A DNA stretch of 62,000 bases from Apostichopus japonicus (taxonomy: Eukaryota > Echinodermata > Holothuroidea > Aspidochirotida > Stichopodidae): positions 7,045,001 to 7,107,000 of the forward strand of contig NC_092582.1 of NCBI RefSeq assembly GCF_037975245.1, given 5' to 3'. The position numbers and the translations under genes are program-made. The notes below the pieces were generated by a model that was given only the letters and a program-made list of their open reading frames with translations, searched no databases and was not told where the DNA came from. This document shows positions 46,460 to 57,813 of the stretch, piece after piece. Within the stretch, counting starts at the first letter, position 1; each line of letters starts with the position of its first letter.

Positions 46460-47586
46460 CTACAAGTAAAAGAATAGAACAAGAAAACATGCAATGAATC
46501 CCAAAACATGTCAGGTTTCTTTCATTTTTCTGCAACAGCTTGAGTCTATAAACAGTATAAAAAAAAAAGCATGTTTAAAGTTTCACCTAAATTTGTTTCA
46601 AATTAATTGGAAAATTAAGCCTACCTATAGTCTTTCACTTTCCATGACAGAACATCTTAAGTGAAGCATATTTACATTGGGAGTCATCATTTCAAAAGAA
46701 AAGATACTTATAGTAGGCCTTCCTTGATAGGTGCAAACAAGGCAAACATTTGGGTACACAACATTAAGCGATGCATGAAATATGGGAAACACTATGAAGG
46801 TCAAATAAGAATAGGATGTATACAATTACTCTGATCATTATTTTATTTTTACATTTACTTTAATTTTTCTTTAAACCTGAATAATGTATGACTGTGAAGT
46901 ATGGTTTGTACTTGTACTTTGTAGGCTACTTCATTTTGTAGTCGGCAATCACACACAGACCTTACACTGCAAAGTAACATTAACAACACAACGTTAGCCC
47001 TGTTACCACAATAATGTTAGACCTAGGCTAGGCTACCACAAATTCAAAGCGTAATATGGAGTGACAGGCCGTCCAAAACGTTCTCTTGTGGTCGTCTAGC
47101 GGCCATCGGCTCATATTCTTTAGGCATTGGCATATAAACCAATACCAATACTTATTGCATTGGGCCTGCCTCTCTTATACGTTAAGACTCTGTGATGGCC
47201 ACTTGTGCAAACGCAGTAGACTGTAGTACCAGTAGTACACCTCAATCGAATCGCCATTTGCGACCATAAAGTTAGGCCTTATAAATGTTACAATAAGGAG
47301 GTTGGCTAGGCCTATATACGCCCAATCATAAACTTGGCATAGCCTAATGTTATATCAGAGCGCATTTGGCATTTACATACGTGAATAGACCTATGGAATA
47401 AGTGGTAGGCTACCATCACTAAGACGTCGACAGAGGTATTATTTCAAGGAAATTCCCGACGTCATCAGCAAAGCTAGGTTATTGAAAACATGAATGATCA
47501 CTCAAATTTCATGAAAGGTCGCCATATCAGCCTTCAAATATTCCTTACTCTGGAGAATATTCACAGATTTCAATTCAGAAACTTAC

Positions 47587-47640
47587 GTCTGCCGGTGGAA
47601 CGTTCGTCACTTGTCACGTCTAGCGATGCGATATGCAACT
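47587..47640 (-). other. Candidate 5' non-coding exon of the transposon-borne gene
   Basis: The minus strand has a CGGCAGAC|GTAAGT donor at 47587/47586. The upstream boundary is a guess from nearby promoter motifs. Confidence 0.35.
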
Positions 47641-47649
47641 ATTTGGTTA

Positions 47650-47700
47650 TAACCAATAGCGTTGTTGCATGTTACTGACGTCACCGCCTTCAGCCAATCA
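47650..47700 (-). promoter_or_regulatory. Probable promoter of the transposon-borne gene
   Basis: Within 50 bp lie CCAAT (47653-47657), a perfect CRE palindrome TGACGTCA (47676-47683) and CCAAT (47694-47698), just upstream of the candidate 5' exon. The palindrome TTGGTTATAACCAA spans about 47643-47656. This is more CpG-containing than the surroundings. Confidence 0.45.
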
Positions 47701-47714
47701 AAAGTTAATACGAA

Positions 47715-47870
47715 ACTTTCAGCACTTAACAAGTGCAGTGCGTCACAACTGCGGCGATAGCACTTTGGTATGGTGCAAGTTATTTAACACTTGAAGGTTG
47801 AGATACTAGCTCTTAAAGTGCTAATTGATGACTAGCACCGTGTTGGAGCTACTAAATTAGCACTTCAGTT
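47715..47870. repeat. Right subterminal AGTGCT repeat cluster
   Basis: Several AGCACT/AGTGCT copies and near-variants lie just inside the right terminus, mirroring 42228-42420. Confidence 0.75.
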
Positions 47871-48174
47871 TTTAGAGTGTAGATGCTACACAGGGGTAAC
47901 CTAAAAGTCATCATACTGATATTTCACTAAGACCAGCAACTAATTTCTTCCAGATAAAAAAAAAAAAAAAACTTTTTTTTTTGGGGCGGTAACAGCTTAA
48001 GTCATACTGTACACTTATAAGCATGTACACTACCAATGTAACAACAAAGCAAGAACGAATAAAAAAGAAAAAAAAACATAAACTGAAAGCTATAAAAACA
48101 AAGGAGTGCGCTTATAAAGATTACGTTATGTACAGAATATTGTTTTAAGTAAAACGTATGCTTATTTGTTGTAC

Positions 48175-48376
48175 CTTTCAAAGAACAACGAACAACTTCT
48201 GGTAATTTGGTAACATCTGAAACAATATCCCTCCATGTTATTTCATGTGGTGTCAGTGCATAATTTCTCACAAAATGTGGATCCCCGTTATCAATTGGCC
48301 ACGCGTACCCGCAGATTGTACACATTTTCTCTGTGGCCGCTTCATCAATTTCTTGCCCACTCCCATGTTGTAATGG
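48175..48376 (-). CDS. Candidate coding exon, unrecognised
   Basis: The minus-strand frame, open from 48376, reads GQEIDEAATEKMCTICGYAW, then NGDPHFVRNYALTPHEITWR, then DVTKLPEVVRCSLK, ending in phase 1 at a GTAC donor (48174). The composition is protein-like, with one CxxC. The acceptor is uncertain. It lies in the part of the copy 2-only block outside the CACTA-like element, so it may belong to an older inserted gene. Not recognised. Confidence 0.4.
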
Positions 48377-48399
48377 TTAGTGCATCAATAATCACTCAA

Positions 48400-49195
48400 A
48401 ATCAATTCTCATGGGTAATAAAATCCGGCAATGACTGGTCAGGATGTTTTAATTAAAAAAAAAACATAATCCCAAGGTTAAAAGTCGGGTGGGGAGGTGG
48501 GGGGGGGGCGTGCTATCGAAATGTGTTTAGCTTAATATGTCTTAGCTATTATATATCTGTGTCGAGTCTGTGTCTTTTACGCTGTCTATACTTATAACCT
48601 ATTGTTGGTGAGATGCAGCTACTGCAGTAATACCGAGTAGTGTTTACACGCTACTACTACTGGAGTACTTCTCTGAATATTTCTTCACTAAAGTCCCTCT
48701 TGTCTGTACTCATGTGGCCTTCTATAGAGATGCAACTTTAGCACATTCTTTACACAAACTTAATGATGTAACTTTAAAAGTAATATGTGCACATTATGCT
48801 CAACCCCCCACCCCCCCAAAAAAAAGGAAGAAGAGGAAAAGGCAAAACAAAAAGAACAAAATCTTACAAAATCCATGCTTACGGCAAAGTAATCTAAAAG
48901 TACAAGCTGTATGGATGTAATTTGAAAAGTCATGGGTACACATTATGCTCAAAAAAGCAAAACAACTTTTGTTTTGTTTTTCGAAAAGGGCTTAGATGTA
49001 AATTGGTGTTATCATATTTATTAACTACATTCCTGTACTAAAATTTACCTTTTTTTTGGCATAAAAGCTTTACCAATTCTGGGACGAAAAACGTAAAAAT
49101 ATTGTGCGCGCCTGCGTGGTCGAAAACCAACCGGTTATATCACATATTGAAAAAATTTAAGGCCACTCAGATACACACTGCAACCGTCCACGTAG
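48400..49195. other. Rest of the copy 2-only block
   Basis: Contains G-, A- and C-rich homopolymer runs and no exon-like frames. The lysine-rich frame near 48800 is an A-rich artefact. Confidence 0.4.
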
Positions 49196-50208
49196 TGCAC
49201 ATATTTTTGAGGTTCATTACATTATTTTTCGTGGTTAACCCCCCCCCCCCCCCCGCACGTAGCGCAATATTCTTCAGGTAATTTTTCATTACATTCTTTT
49301 TAGTGGTTGACCCCCCTTCCCATCATCGGCCCCATCCCCAGGCTCGAGTACAGTTAGATTTTTTTTGCTCCTTTAATTTTTCACCGTCCACCATCGCGTC
49401 CCCAAAATTTTCTGTAGGGGGACCTTTCCCCCTGCCCCACCCCGCTGGATACGCCACTGCTGGGAGATATGCGCGCAACTCGACTTAGTTTGGATGGATT
49501 TTAAGTTGTTGGTAGGCCATATATAGTAGCGAAAGTTTAAAATACGAACTGGTGTAATTTTTTTCAAGAAATTTTTTATTTCTAAGTCAAGATTTTGCAT
49601 CTATTCCTGAATCATGTGATGAGAACTCTAAACACTATATCTACATGTACATCCTACGACAAGTTCGAAATATTTTGGCATTACAGTTATCCTGTCACGT
49701 GACCATATCATGTTGATAGTCAATCCAAATAATTACCAAATGAGAGGTTAGTTTTCATATACCAATCTCACTATTGTAAGTTGTAACACTACTAAGGAAT
49801 AACAGCTTAAAAAATAGTTTCGATCTGTTGAGATTGTGCAGCTAGTGAATAAACATGTAGTCTCGTCACGTGTGTTCACAATACGAAATTTGAAAATTTG
49901 CAAGCTCTTGGGAGTTGTGACGATCTTGATGCATCTTCAGTTCTTTAGTGGCAATATTACACAAGTTGATGACGTCATAAATTCACTCTCTTTCTCTGTA
50001 ATCTGTCAGCGACTTTGCGTCAGGTTTTATGCGAATGACGTGTTCTGTAGAATAAAACAAAATGGAACGGTATCCTTAATTCCTGCTATGTAATGTACGG
50101 GTTTCAACATATGGTTATCATTTTACAGAAATACGCGGTTATCTTTTCATCAAATCAACCTGCTTCGAAGGTGAGTGTTAACCCCAACCCCCCCCCCCCC
50201 CCACCCAC

Positions 50209-50475
50209 GGTAAATGGTGAAAAAATATATTTGTTTCCAAGTGCGATTTTTTTATCTTTAGCCACATCCATGTTAGGGGCATGGGTAGAATATCGACTGG
50301 AGTTATGGCGGTTTATTTCAGTGGTTGTGGGACCAAGAGCAACCAATGCATGATATCCCTCAAGTTTGATCACCATTGGCTCACCGTAGATGATGTTTGT
50401 GTTGGTTTGATATTGTATAAATGCTGGTTCGTATATTCCGCTTAGATATTTTAGTGTTACAGTGTGGCATTTATA
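50209..50475 (-). CDS. Coding exon present only in copy 2, unrecognised
   Basis: Acceptor TTGTTTATCATCAG. Phase 0 reading YKCHTVTLKYLSGIYEP, then NIIYGEPMVIKLEGYHALVA, then LGPTTTEINRHNSSRYSTHA, continuing to GNKYIFSPFT. The composition is clearly protein-like (strand-rich, one cysteine). The 3' end is uncertain: GTGGGT after 50209 is a weak donor and the frame can run to TGA at 50155. A preceding 22-nt exon fits in phase. Copy 1 lacks nearly all of this exon at about 8300. Family unknown. Confidence 0.5.
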
Positions 50476-50563
50476 CTGATGATAAACAAAGAAACGCAAA
50501 TGTTGATTTCATTATATCTATAACATGTAAACAATAACCTTTACAGCTTGATATCTAACTTAC

Positions 50564-50585
50564 CTTAAGATATCGTGCATCTCCT
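50564..50585 (-). CDS. 22-nt micro-exon preceding 50209-50475
   Basis: CTTCTTTTACAG precedes and GTAAGT follows. After one base completing the previous codon it reads GDARYLK and ends in phase 0, flowing into YKCHTV. Both splice sites are strong, which supports a real exon despite its size. It is absent from copy 1. The exon supplying phase 2 upstream was not found. Confidence 0.4.
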
Positions 50586-52208
50586 CTGTAAAAGAAGGAA
50601 GGAAAGAAGTCCATTGATACAACACTTTATACAATTTCAAATGACGTCTATCATCATTATACCAATTTCCACTGCTTCAAATGTCCAACATTTAGCATAC
50701 CTTCTGTTTCATACACTGTGATGTATATCAGTTCATTATCACATCCTACTATATGCTGAGATGGAGAATTCTAGGGCGCTAAGTAAAGCGCATACCATCC
50801 ACATGACATGTTATTCACAGGAGAGGGTACGAGATGTGAAGGAGAGAGAATGTAGGTCCACAGGAGGGAAATATGATTATTTGGTTTGAAGGAAGCTTAT
50901 TTCTGCTTTGTATCTATGTCAATCCGTAAAAGACTTTGACAAAATGTAGAATGGTTTCAGAATGCAGTTTTATTACTCCCATGAAGTTTTAGGACATTTG
51001 ACCACAAACTGGTATATTAGAATGTAAATTTCATTTTTTGAAAGAAGGATTTCAGGATAACAAACTAACTTGTCGTAATACAGAAGATAATATGTGTTAT
51101 ACGGTCGACTATGAGATGCTTGTGTGAGGTATTACCCGGAATTCTTACGGTCATTATAAAGATAGGAAAGGGGAGAAAAGGGGAGAATATTATGACTATA
51201 TAATATGTGTACCGTGAACAAGAAGGGGGACGACTACAATAGTGAATTTATTGCAAATGACAGTCTTCATAGTGAGTGAACCAGGATAGAGTAAAATCTT
51301 GAACCTGAAACATTTATTTTCTAATATAAACCCTGTATTACTGTTTATTATCAGCAAATAGTATTCGGTTGCTCTCAAAAGCCTGGACAGTAAGTAGGGT
51401 GTGTAATTCAGAAAACAATGCCGGACGGAACTTGGCTTAAGCAAATAACTTTTAAGCACAATTCATGGTACGCTTGGTTTTATTTAGTAAAATAGCCTTA
51501 ATCACATTCATATATCAAATCAAAATTTTCAAAAGTTAGATTTGTCTTCCTGATCTACCCTGGTCTATTAAATCGTATTCAAGTTAATTAATTACATTAT
51601 AAGGGAATTTCGGTCAAAACCCCTAAGAAACGGTAACGATTTTGGCGTCTACCATTAATTGCTCTCGTAGCCCCAACCCCCAACCCCACGTGTATGTAGA
51701 GTACTTAGTGAAATCATTGATTCATATTACACTATACGTAATGTGGGAGTTTAGATTAATAATAAGCGAAAAACTCAGTTAATTCAGAATTAGGTTGTAA
51801 TTTGGTCGATTGCCTACGGAATTTACTAGCGATAATCAAGGTTATATTTGATCCAAATTAGACAAATCCTAGATTTTGTCACAAAATATAAGTCAATATA
51901 GAAATCTATTCCTTTAAAAATAATTGGGCTTAACATACTTCCATATTAGTATTCTCCTAAATTATTTAGCGTAAAAGCATGATAAATATAGCTATTGAAA
52001 CGTACTGGGATTTGTTATTCTAACGAATAGTTAATTATCATAGCGACACAGAGCCGTGGCTGTTCATACTAATAACATGTAGTGGGATGCTGTTAACAAA
52101 TGGATTCGGCTAATCAAAGGAAACGGCTGTTTGACACTTACCGTATCCTATCATTAATCGATCAGTTTGTTACTATAGTCTATACATATGAACTTTAGTA
52201 TTACTTAC

Positions 52209-52235
52209 CCGAACATTGCCGTCTCTATCAGATTC
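52209..52235 (-). CDS. 27-nt micro-exon, copy 2, downstream repeat
   Basis: TTTGCTTCAG, 27 nt encoding ESDRDGNVR, then GTAAGT. Phase 0 at both ends. The cysteine of the other two copies is serine here. Same gene as 10165-10191. Confidence 0.5.
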
Positions 52236-53168
52236 CTGAAGCAAAGGGAAAACAAACTTCATTTTTTATGTCATGAATGAAACAATCATGCTGTATGTCT
52301 AACCTTAATCACATTCGTATGTCAAATCGAAATATTCAAAATATGATTTGTCGTCTTGATCTACCCTGGTCTACTCGATCATATTCAATTTAATTAATTA
52401 CATTGTTATGGGATTTAGGTCAAAACCACTAAAAAAACGGTAGTGATTTCGGTATCTACCGATAGTTGCCCCTCGTACCCGCAACCCTCCCCCTCCCACT
52501 TCCCCCTCCCCCTTCCTTCACTTCTGACAAAACATGAATCGGTAACTAGAACCGACAATTTCATTGTAACGGCTTTTAATACTTATACTATAGGAAGAAC
52601 TTCGAGTCTGTGAAAGTAAAATCCACTTGTATGCAGATTACTTAGCGGAAATATTGTGTTAGATTACATAATACGTAATATGGGAGTATAGATTAATTAT
52701 ATAAGCGAACAAAAAATAAAAAGTCAGTTAATTCAGAATAAGGTTGTAATTAGGTAGCTTGCCTTCGGAATTTACTAGCGATACTCAAGGTTGAATTTGG
52801 TCCACATTAGACAAATCCTATAGATTTGTCACAAAATATACGTCAATATAGAAATCTTCTCATTTAATCATTGAGGACCAAACACGTTTCAAAATTAGTA
52901 TTTTCTACATAATTTAAAGTACAGCAGGATAATTCAAGCTATTGAAATGTAGTGGCACTTTGTTATCCTAACGAATAGTTAAAAAATGTAGCAAAATGAA
53001 GCAATAGCTATTTATAGTAACAACATGTAATTGGATTCTGCTAACAAAAAGTTAAAGGATGCGGCAAAATCAAAGAACAACGGTTGTTAGAAACTTACTG
53101 TAGCCTATCATTAATCGATCAGTTTGTTACTATTTTATATACATATGAACTTTCACTGTTTTACTTAC

Positions 53169-53195
53169 CTTAAAATTGCCTTCACCGTCACATTT
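53169..53195 (-). CDS. 27-nt micro-exon, copy 2, upstream repeat
   Basis: TTTGCTTCAG, 27 nt encoding KCDGEGNFK, then GTAAGT. In a transcript it would follow the exon at 54259-54320 (GRWQ-KCDGEGNFK-ESDRDGNVR). Substitutions among the three copies are mostly amino-acid changing, while the D, G and N positions and all splice sites are kept. Confidence 0.5.
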
Positions 53196-54258
53196 CTGAA
53201 GCAAACAGAAAAAACAAACTTCAGCTTTAATGTCATGAAAAATAGTTAAACTTGAAAAGTGTTCATTACTGTAAAAAGGCCTTTATTTCACGACTTCAAT
53301 TATAATACTTTGCTACGGTTTAATATGAATTCAGTTGCGGTCATAATTTTCTCTTTTTTGGGATAAGAAAGAAATCATCTTCGTGATGATTATCTAGAAC
53401 AAAGGAAATTTTATTTTAATGTGTGTAGTGATAAATTTTGGTGAGAGTTCGTGAATCGTGAAAGAAATCTTCCCTTCATTGATACAGTTATTGTTAATGG
53501 TCTTGAAGATATGAAATTTAAAACGTAAATTTTCTGAAAGTTATCATTTAACACTCAACATCTTTAAGCGAGGGTTATCACATCCTTGATACCGACGCAC
53601 ATGTTTTCAACCTACAACCTACCAGTATACTTAAATTTGTATTAATCAGGAAAGTTCTTTAACAGTTCAGATATTTGTGAAGGGAGGAGTTGCCTTCATC
53701 CACGTCTCCAAAACCAATTATCAACTTGTCATTAAATAACGCATTCATTTCAATGTGTAAGTGATGTGATGTGATCGGGGTTAATTGAAAAACATAAGAT
53801 CAACCATTCGAACTATTGACCTCTGGAAGCTATCCAGCCATACCGTCGGTGGTATATATTTATTTTGTTGATGTTTGAGTGATATTGTTTTGATTGTTTG
53901 AGTGATATTCGAAGGTAAAGAATCCTGAAATCAATTCTTTAACCAGGGGTTGCACTGCAGTCTAATTAAATACAACACATGAAGCCGGTAGAAAGAGAAT
54001 GAATAGAAATTCTTTACTACAGAAAAGTAGCTTGACGGGGATATTATATAAGCAAGTATGGAAACGACTCGAAAAGTTTGGTTTAGAGCGACAGCGATAT
54101 TTAATCATTGTGAAATGTGAATTGTTGTTAGCTTTGAAGAGATCTTAATCAACTCCTTTCACTTGGTAGTAACAATAGTGTAAGTGATATCTTAAAGTAT
54201 CTGTCGATACTTCCATTATGAATATGTAACAGCTAAAGAGAGTTTTACGATCTCTTAC

Positions 54259-54320
54259 CTGCCATCGACCAGTCTTCAAATTCAATCGTCGATGGCCCTG
54301 AGCACTGAATAAGATCCACA
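54259..54320 (-). CDS. 62-nt coding exon, unrecognised gene, copy 2
   Basis: Same boundaries and length as 13934-13995, reading WILFSAQGHRRLNLKTGRWQ. Its upstream neighbour exon is deleted in this copy, so either another exon is used or this copy is decaying. Confidence 0.5.
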
Positions 54321-54974
54321 CTGAAGAATATAATAAAGTAGATTGGTTTAAATATATCAGTATGTATCTAGTTATTCTGCTGTGCTATTCATCGACTGAA
54401 TCCACAGTAATATAGTCATACGCATTGGACTAACGTCAGAGATAAAGTCACATCGCCATAATGGAATAGTGATATATGTAAATACGTTCAAATTACATGT
54501 AAAAGTATACTCTTGTGGTGTTAGAGCTAATGATATATGGAATGTTGAAACATTTACCCCTACGCTATGTCAATACGTCATCGGCGCACTTTTAGTTTAT
54601 TGCTGCAGAATCAGTTTACAACGATCTCTTCGTTATTCTGATAACTCTATCACTGATTGAATTAATAAGCATAGAAAACATTGATCTCATGCTAGCAGAA
54701 TTGGTTGCATGTCTATTATTCTTTTTGTGGAAGGAGGTATAAACTATATACACAGTGTGAGATAATTATCACTCGAATATAAAGGGGAGAAATTGAAACA
54801 GATACGTTAATTCAAATTGAGAAAACTTTCACAGTGACACAATTTCTGAACTTCTTAGTGAATACCTGCGGAAGATGTTTATCTTTGGCTTGCGATAATT
54901 TTTCATGCTCTTAAATCTACTAAAATCCCAAAGCAATTTAAGTCATTAGCTTTATTTACTAACTTTGAGTTCAA

Positions 54975-55764
54975 ACCCACAGGATGTTAAAAACTTCAAA
55001 AATTAACCAATGGTATGTGATCTTTGGTTACCTGCCCAATTCTCAAACTTCTTAACCCAGACATGCTATATGACATGAAGGGTGTGAGGAAGATATAGAT
55101 AAAGTTATTGTAAACAACACTAAAGATGAAAATGGTAAGACGTAATTGTCATCTCATGTAACCAGACTTAAATGGGCTTATATATCCAAAATCATCATCA
55201 GAAATATGAACGGTATAAGTATCTGGGTGGCTAATGACAAATTTCACCCACCATATGGAATCTTGCATGAAGTGACCAAAAACTGTTATGATTTTTGGAA
55301 CACAGCCTTAAGGACGTAAGCTGAATATGACCAGCGGGTTAAAATGAGCATTTTATATGTTTCATGGTTCCCTATTGTTTATTTGATAGATCCAATCAAT
55401 GACCATAACACAGATCACATGTAGTTTACACCACCTCATCCTGTGTTACAATCTTTCTTCAACGGATAACTTACATCATGAGCTACGCAATTATGGAAAA
55501 TTTGTTTATTATATCCAATTTAATGAGAGAACTGTGGCTTATTACGCCAATAAAAAGCTTCAACAATATGAGTTGACCCCCAGAAACCCATCCCACCCCC
55601 TCCAAGCCACCACTCCCTTCAAAATTTAGAGGTGATTTTAATTTAAAGAGGGTAAGAGAGACGTTAGCCGGGATCCCATTATATACATTTGCCGTTTTAC
55701 ATTTCGGCAAGTAATTGGTAGAGCCCGTCACGAAAGTATATTTGACCCTACACCCCCACCCCAA
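54975..55764. other. Copy 2 sequence without recognised genes
   Basis: Collinear with 14843-15610 of copy 1. An open frame at 55399-55629 matches 15224-15481 but has no exon boundaries. Confidence 0.45.
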
Positions 55765-56561
55765 TTCAAGTTTAAAAGTTGGTCACTGGCCTATGTAAGC
55801 TTTCGGATGAATTTTCGTGCTAGTTTGCGTTAAGCATTTATTCAGTGTCCAACTTCAGTAGATCAGTGGTTGTTTTACGTAAACAGTTGATTATTTAATT
55901 TTTCCTACATTAGCGGTTATAATTACATTAGTGGTTGATTATTACATAAGTAGGTGTTATACAACATTGCCTATGCACCCGATACTCATAGCTAGTACAG
56001 TAACTACTGTTCAAGTTCCACAACCGTGCGTCAGTAACTACTGCGCTGTGTTCGTTACACGGTAAAATGTGTTACAGGTGGCACAGTAATGAAGGCAAAG
56101 CTGTTACACGTTACCATGTAAGACAAAGAACTGCGCGACTGGACAAGGAGTGTGAGTACTTGACGTGGTAAACTATTACTATATTTAGGCCTAATTTGAC
56201 ATCGAGCTACCCATAAGGATAATATAGGTTCCCCCTCCGCCACCTAAGGTCCCATTTCGTGTATCTGTTTTGTATCTATTTGAGACTTGCACACAATCAC
56301 CTGTCCGTGAAGAATGTTTCAATCAAATGGATTTACTATTACGATTAGACAAAAGTTAGGCTTCCATCTGAATCTCGCTTGCAGTATAAAACTAAGGAGT
56401 ATTCTTCGTTACCCAGCCGCCGCGCATTTTTACCTTCGGACACGTAGTTCAACGTGTAACAGCTTTGCAGTAACTACTGTGCCACCTGTAACACAACTTT
56501 TTTTTTTAAATTATTTTGTTGTTGTTGCTAGGCCTATTGTTATTTATTTTTTTTTCATTTT

Positions 56562-56577
56562 ATATATATATATATAT

Positions 56578-56633
<56 letters not shown>

Positions 56634-56681
56634 ATATATATATATATCTATATATATATATCTATATATATATATATATAT
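56562..56681. repeat. (TA)n microsatellite
   Basis: TA array interrupted by CATA and CTA. A duplicate of the flank ACGTGTAGATGACAGT lies on its right (56686) and again at 56852. Confidence 0.95.
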
Positions 56682-57334
56682 TACACGTGTAGATGACAGT
56701 TCATGTAGTATATATTTAATATAGCCCCCTCGGGAGTCCAAACGGGCAAACTCGTGGCACCATTTTGGGAGCCCCCGTTTTTCGGGGGCTCTGTTCGGGA
56801 GCTTTATATATATATTTATACGTGAACCATCCAAAAGACTTTCTTACGTACGTGTAGATGACAGTCATGTAGTATATACTGTATATAATATAGTTGTCTG
56901 ACTTGGGTGGTCTTTCGGGAGCTTTGCTTTTGATCTGTTTGGGAGTCTTTGGGAGTCAACCTTTCTTCCATTTTTGGATATTCCAAGACAGTACAATAGC
57001 TCTACATGGGAATGTGCAGTATACACGTATACGTTCACGCTAGAATCCTAGCGCTCCCGTTTGTAACAAACGAAAGTCATAGTACTAAATGAGCAATAGT
57101 TGCAACGCACTTAATATCCAGAACGTTTACTTTCCTACATGAACTGTCCCAGATAGAAGATACTGTGCATCGAAGCCAAGGTCCTTCAAGATGAAAGGGA
57201 TTGAAGCAAAATGTATGTCATCGTTATGTTGGGAATGACCCTCTGGGAGCCCACAGGCACCCATTTTTCGGGCCGTCTCCTGCTTTTAAGGAGCTGTTTC
57301 GGAAAGCTTCGTTCTAGCTTGTAAGATTAATAGG

Positions 57335-57687
57335 CATAGGCGTAGGGTGCGGTGGGTGGTCGGGCAATATGCTGAGAACTTTTGGGCACCTACTGAAAGA
57401 AAAATAAATTGCAATGATGTAACTAAAGGAATTCAATAGTTTTCACCAGCACCTATATATTCGGTACTTCACCAGCTTGTTTTTCAATGGTGAAAATTAT
57501 ATTATTATTATCATTATTATTGTAATGACTTCCCCCCAAATTATAACCAATAATAACCGATGCATGCCTATATGATATGACATGTTGAACGAGCGTGGAG
57601 CTCGCGAAAAGTTTGGTTATATTTTCGGGCAAGTCGTTACACCCCCCCCCCCCCCCTCCCAAATCAAATTGGGCTCCTACGCCTATG
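57335..57687 (+). mobile_element. hAT miniature element, CATAGGCGTAGG family, second copy
   Basis: Ends CATAGGCGTAGG and CTCCTACGCCTATG. The interior matches 24362-24737. The flanks TTAATAGG and TATAGGCA do not give a clean 8-bp duplication. Confidence 0.8.
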
Positions 57688-57727
57688 TATAGGCATTTAT
57701 ATATTTATAAAAGTATACTTCGTAAAG

Positions 57728-57731
57728 TATA

Positions 57732-57812
<81 letters not shown>
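57728..57812. repeat. (TA)n microsatellite
   Basis: Nearly pure TA array within the inverted-repeat element. Confidence 0.95.

Positions 57813-57813
<1 letters not shown>

Larger units (their letters stand above)
42215..47879. mobile_element. Complete CACTA-like (EnSpm-type) DNA transposon, 5665 bp, carrying a spliced gene
   Basis: The termini are inverted: CACTCTAAAAACCAAAGTGCT at the left and the complement of CACTCTAAAAACTGAAGTGCT at the right, with two differences. TA (42213-42214 and 47880-47881) is duplicated outside. Just inside each end is a cluster of AGTGCT/AGCACT sub-repeats, as CACTA transposons have for transposase binding. The interior encodes, on the minus strand, a spliced gene of an uncharacterised family. 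I see no DDE transposase. The superfamily assignment rests on the CACT start, the sub-repeats and the short target duplication. A hAT miniature element is nested inside. Confidence 0.8.
41990..49195. mobile_element. 7.2-kb block present only in copy 2
   Basis: Copy 1 is continuous across GATCAAACCCACATATTTTTG (7186-7206). In copy 2 the same sequence is split by this block, whose core is the CACTA-like element 42215-47879. The outer parts (41990-42212 and 47882-49195) include a candidate exon at 48175-48376. No inverted repeats were found at the outer edges, so this may be an older insertion invaded by the CACTA-like element, or sequence lost from copy 1. Confidence 0.6.
51495..53230 (+). repeat. 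Local tandem duplication inside copy 2 (about 0.8-0.95 kb, two units)
   Basis: Units at about 51495-52300 and 52301-53230 both match the single unit at about 9315-10260 of copy 1. Shared landmarks include GATCTACCCTGGTCTA, the ATCGATCAGTTTGTTACTAT block (second unit and copy 1) and the micro-exon. It happened after, or differed before, the larger duplication. Confidence 0.85.
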
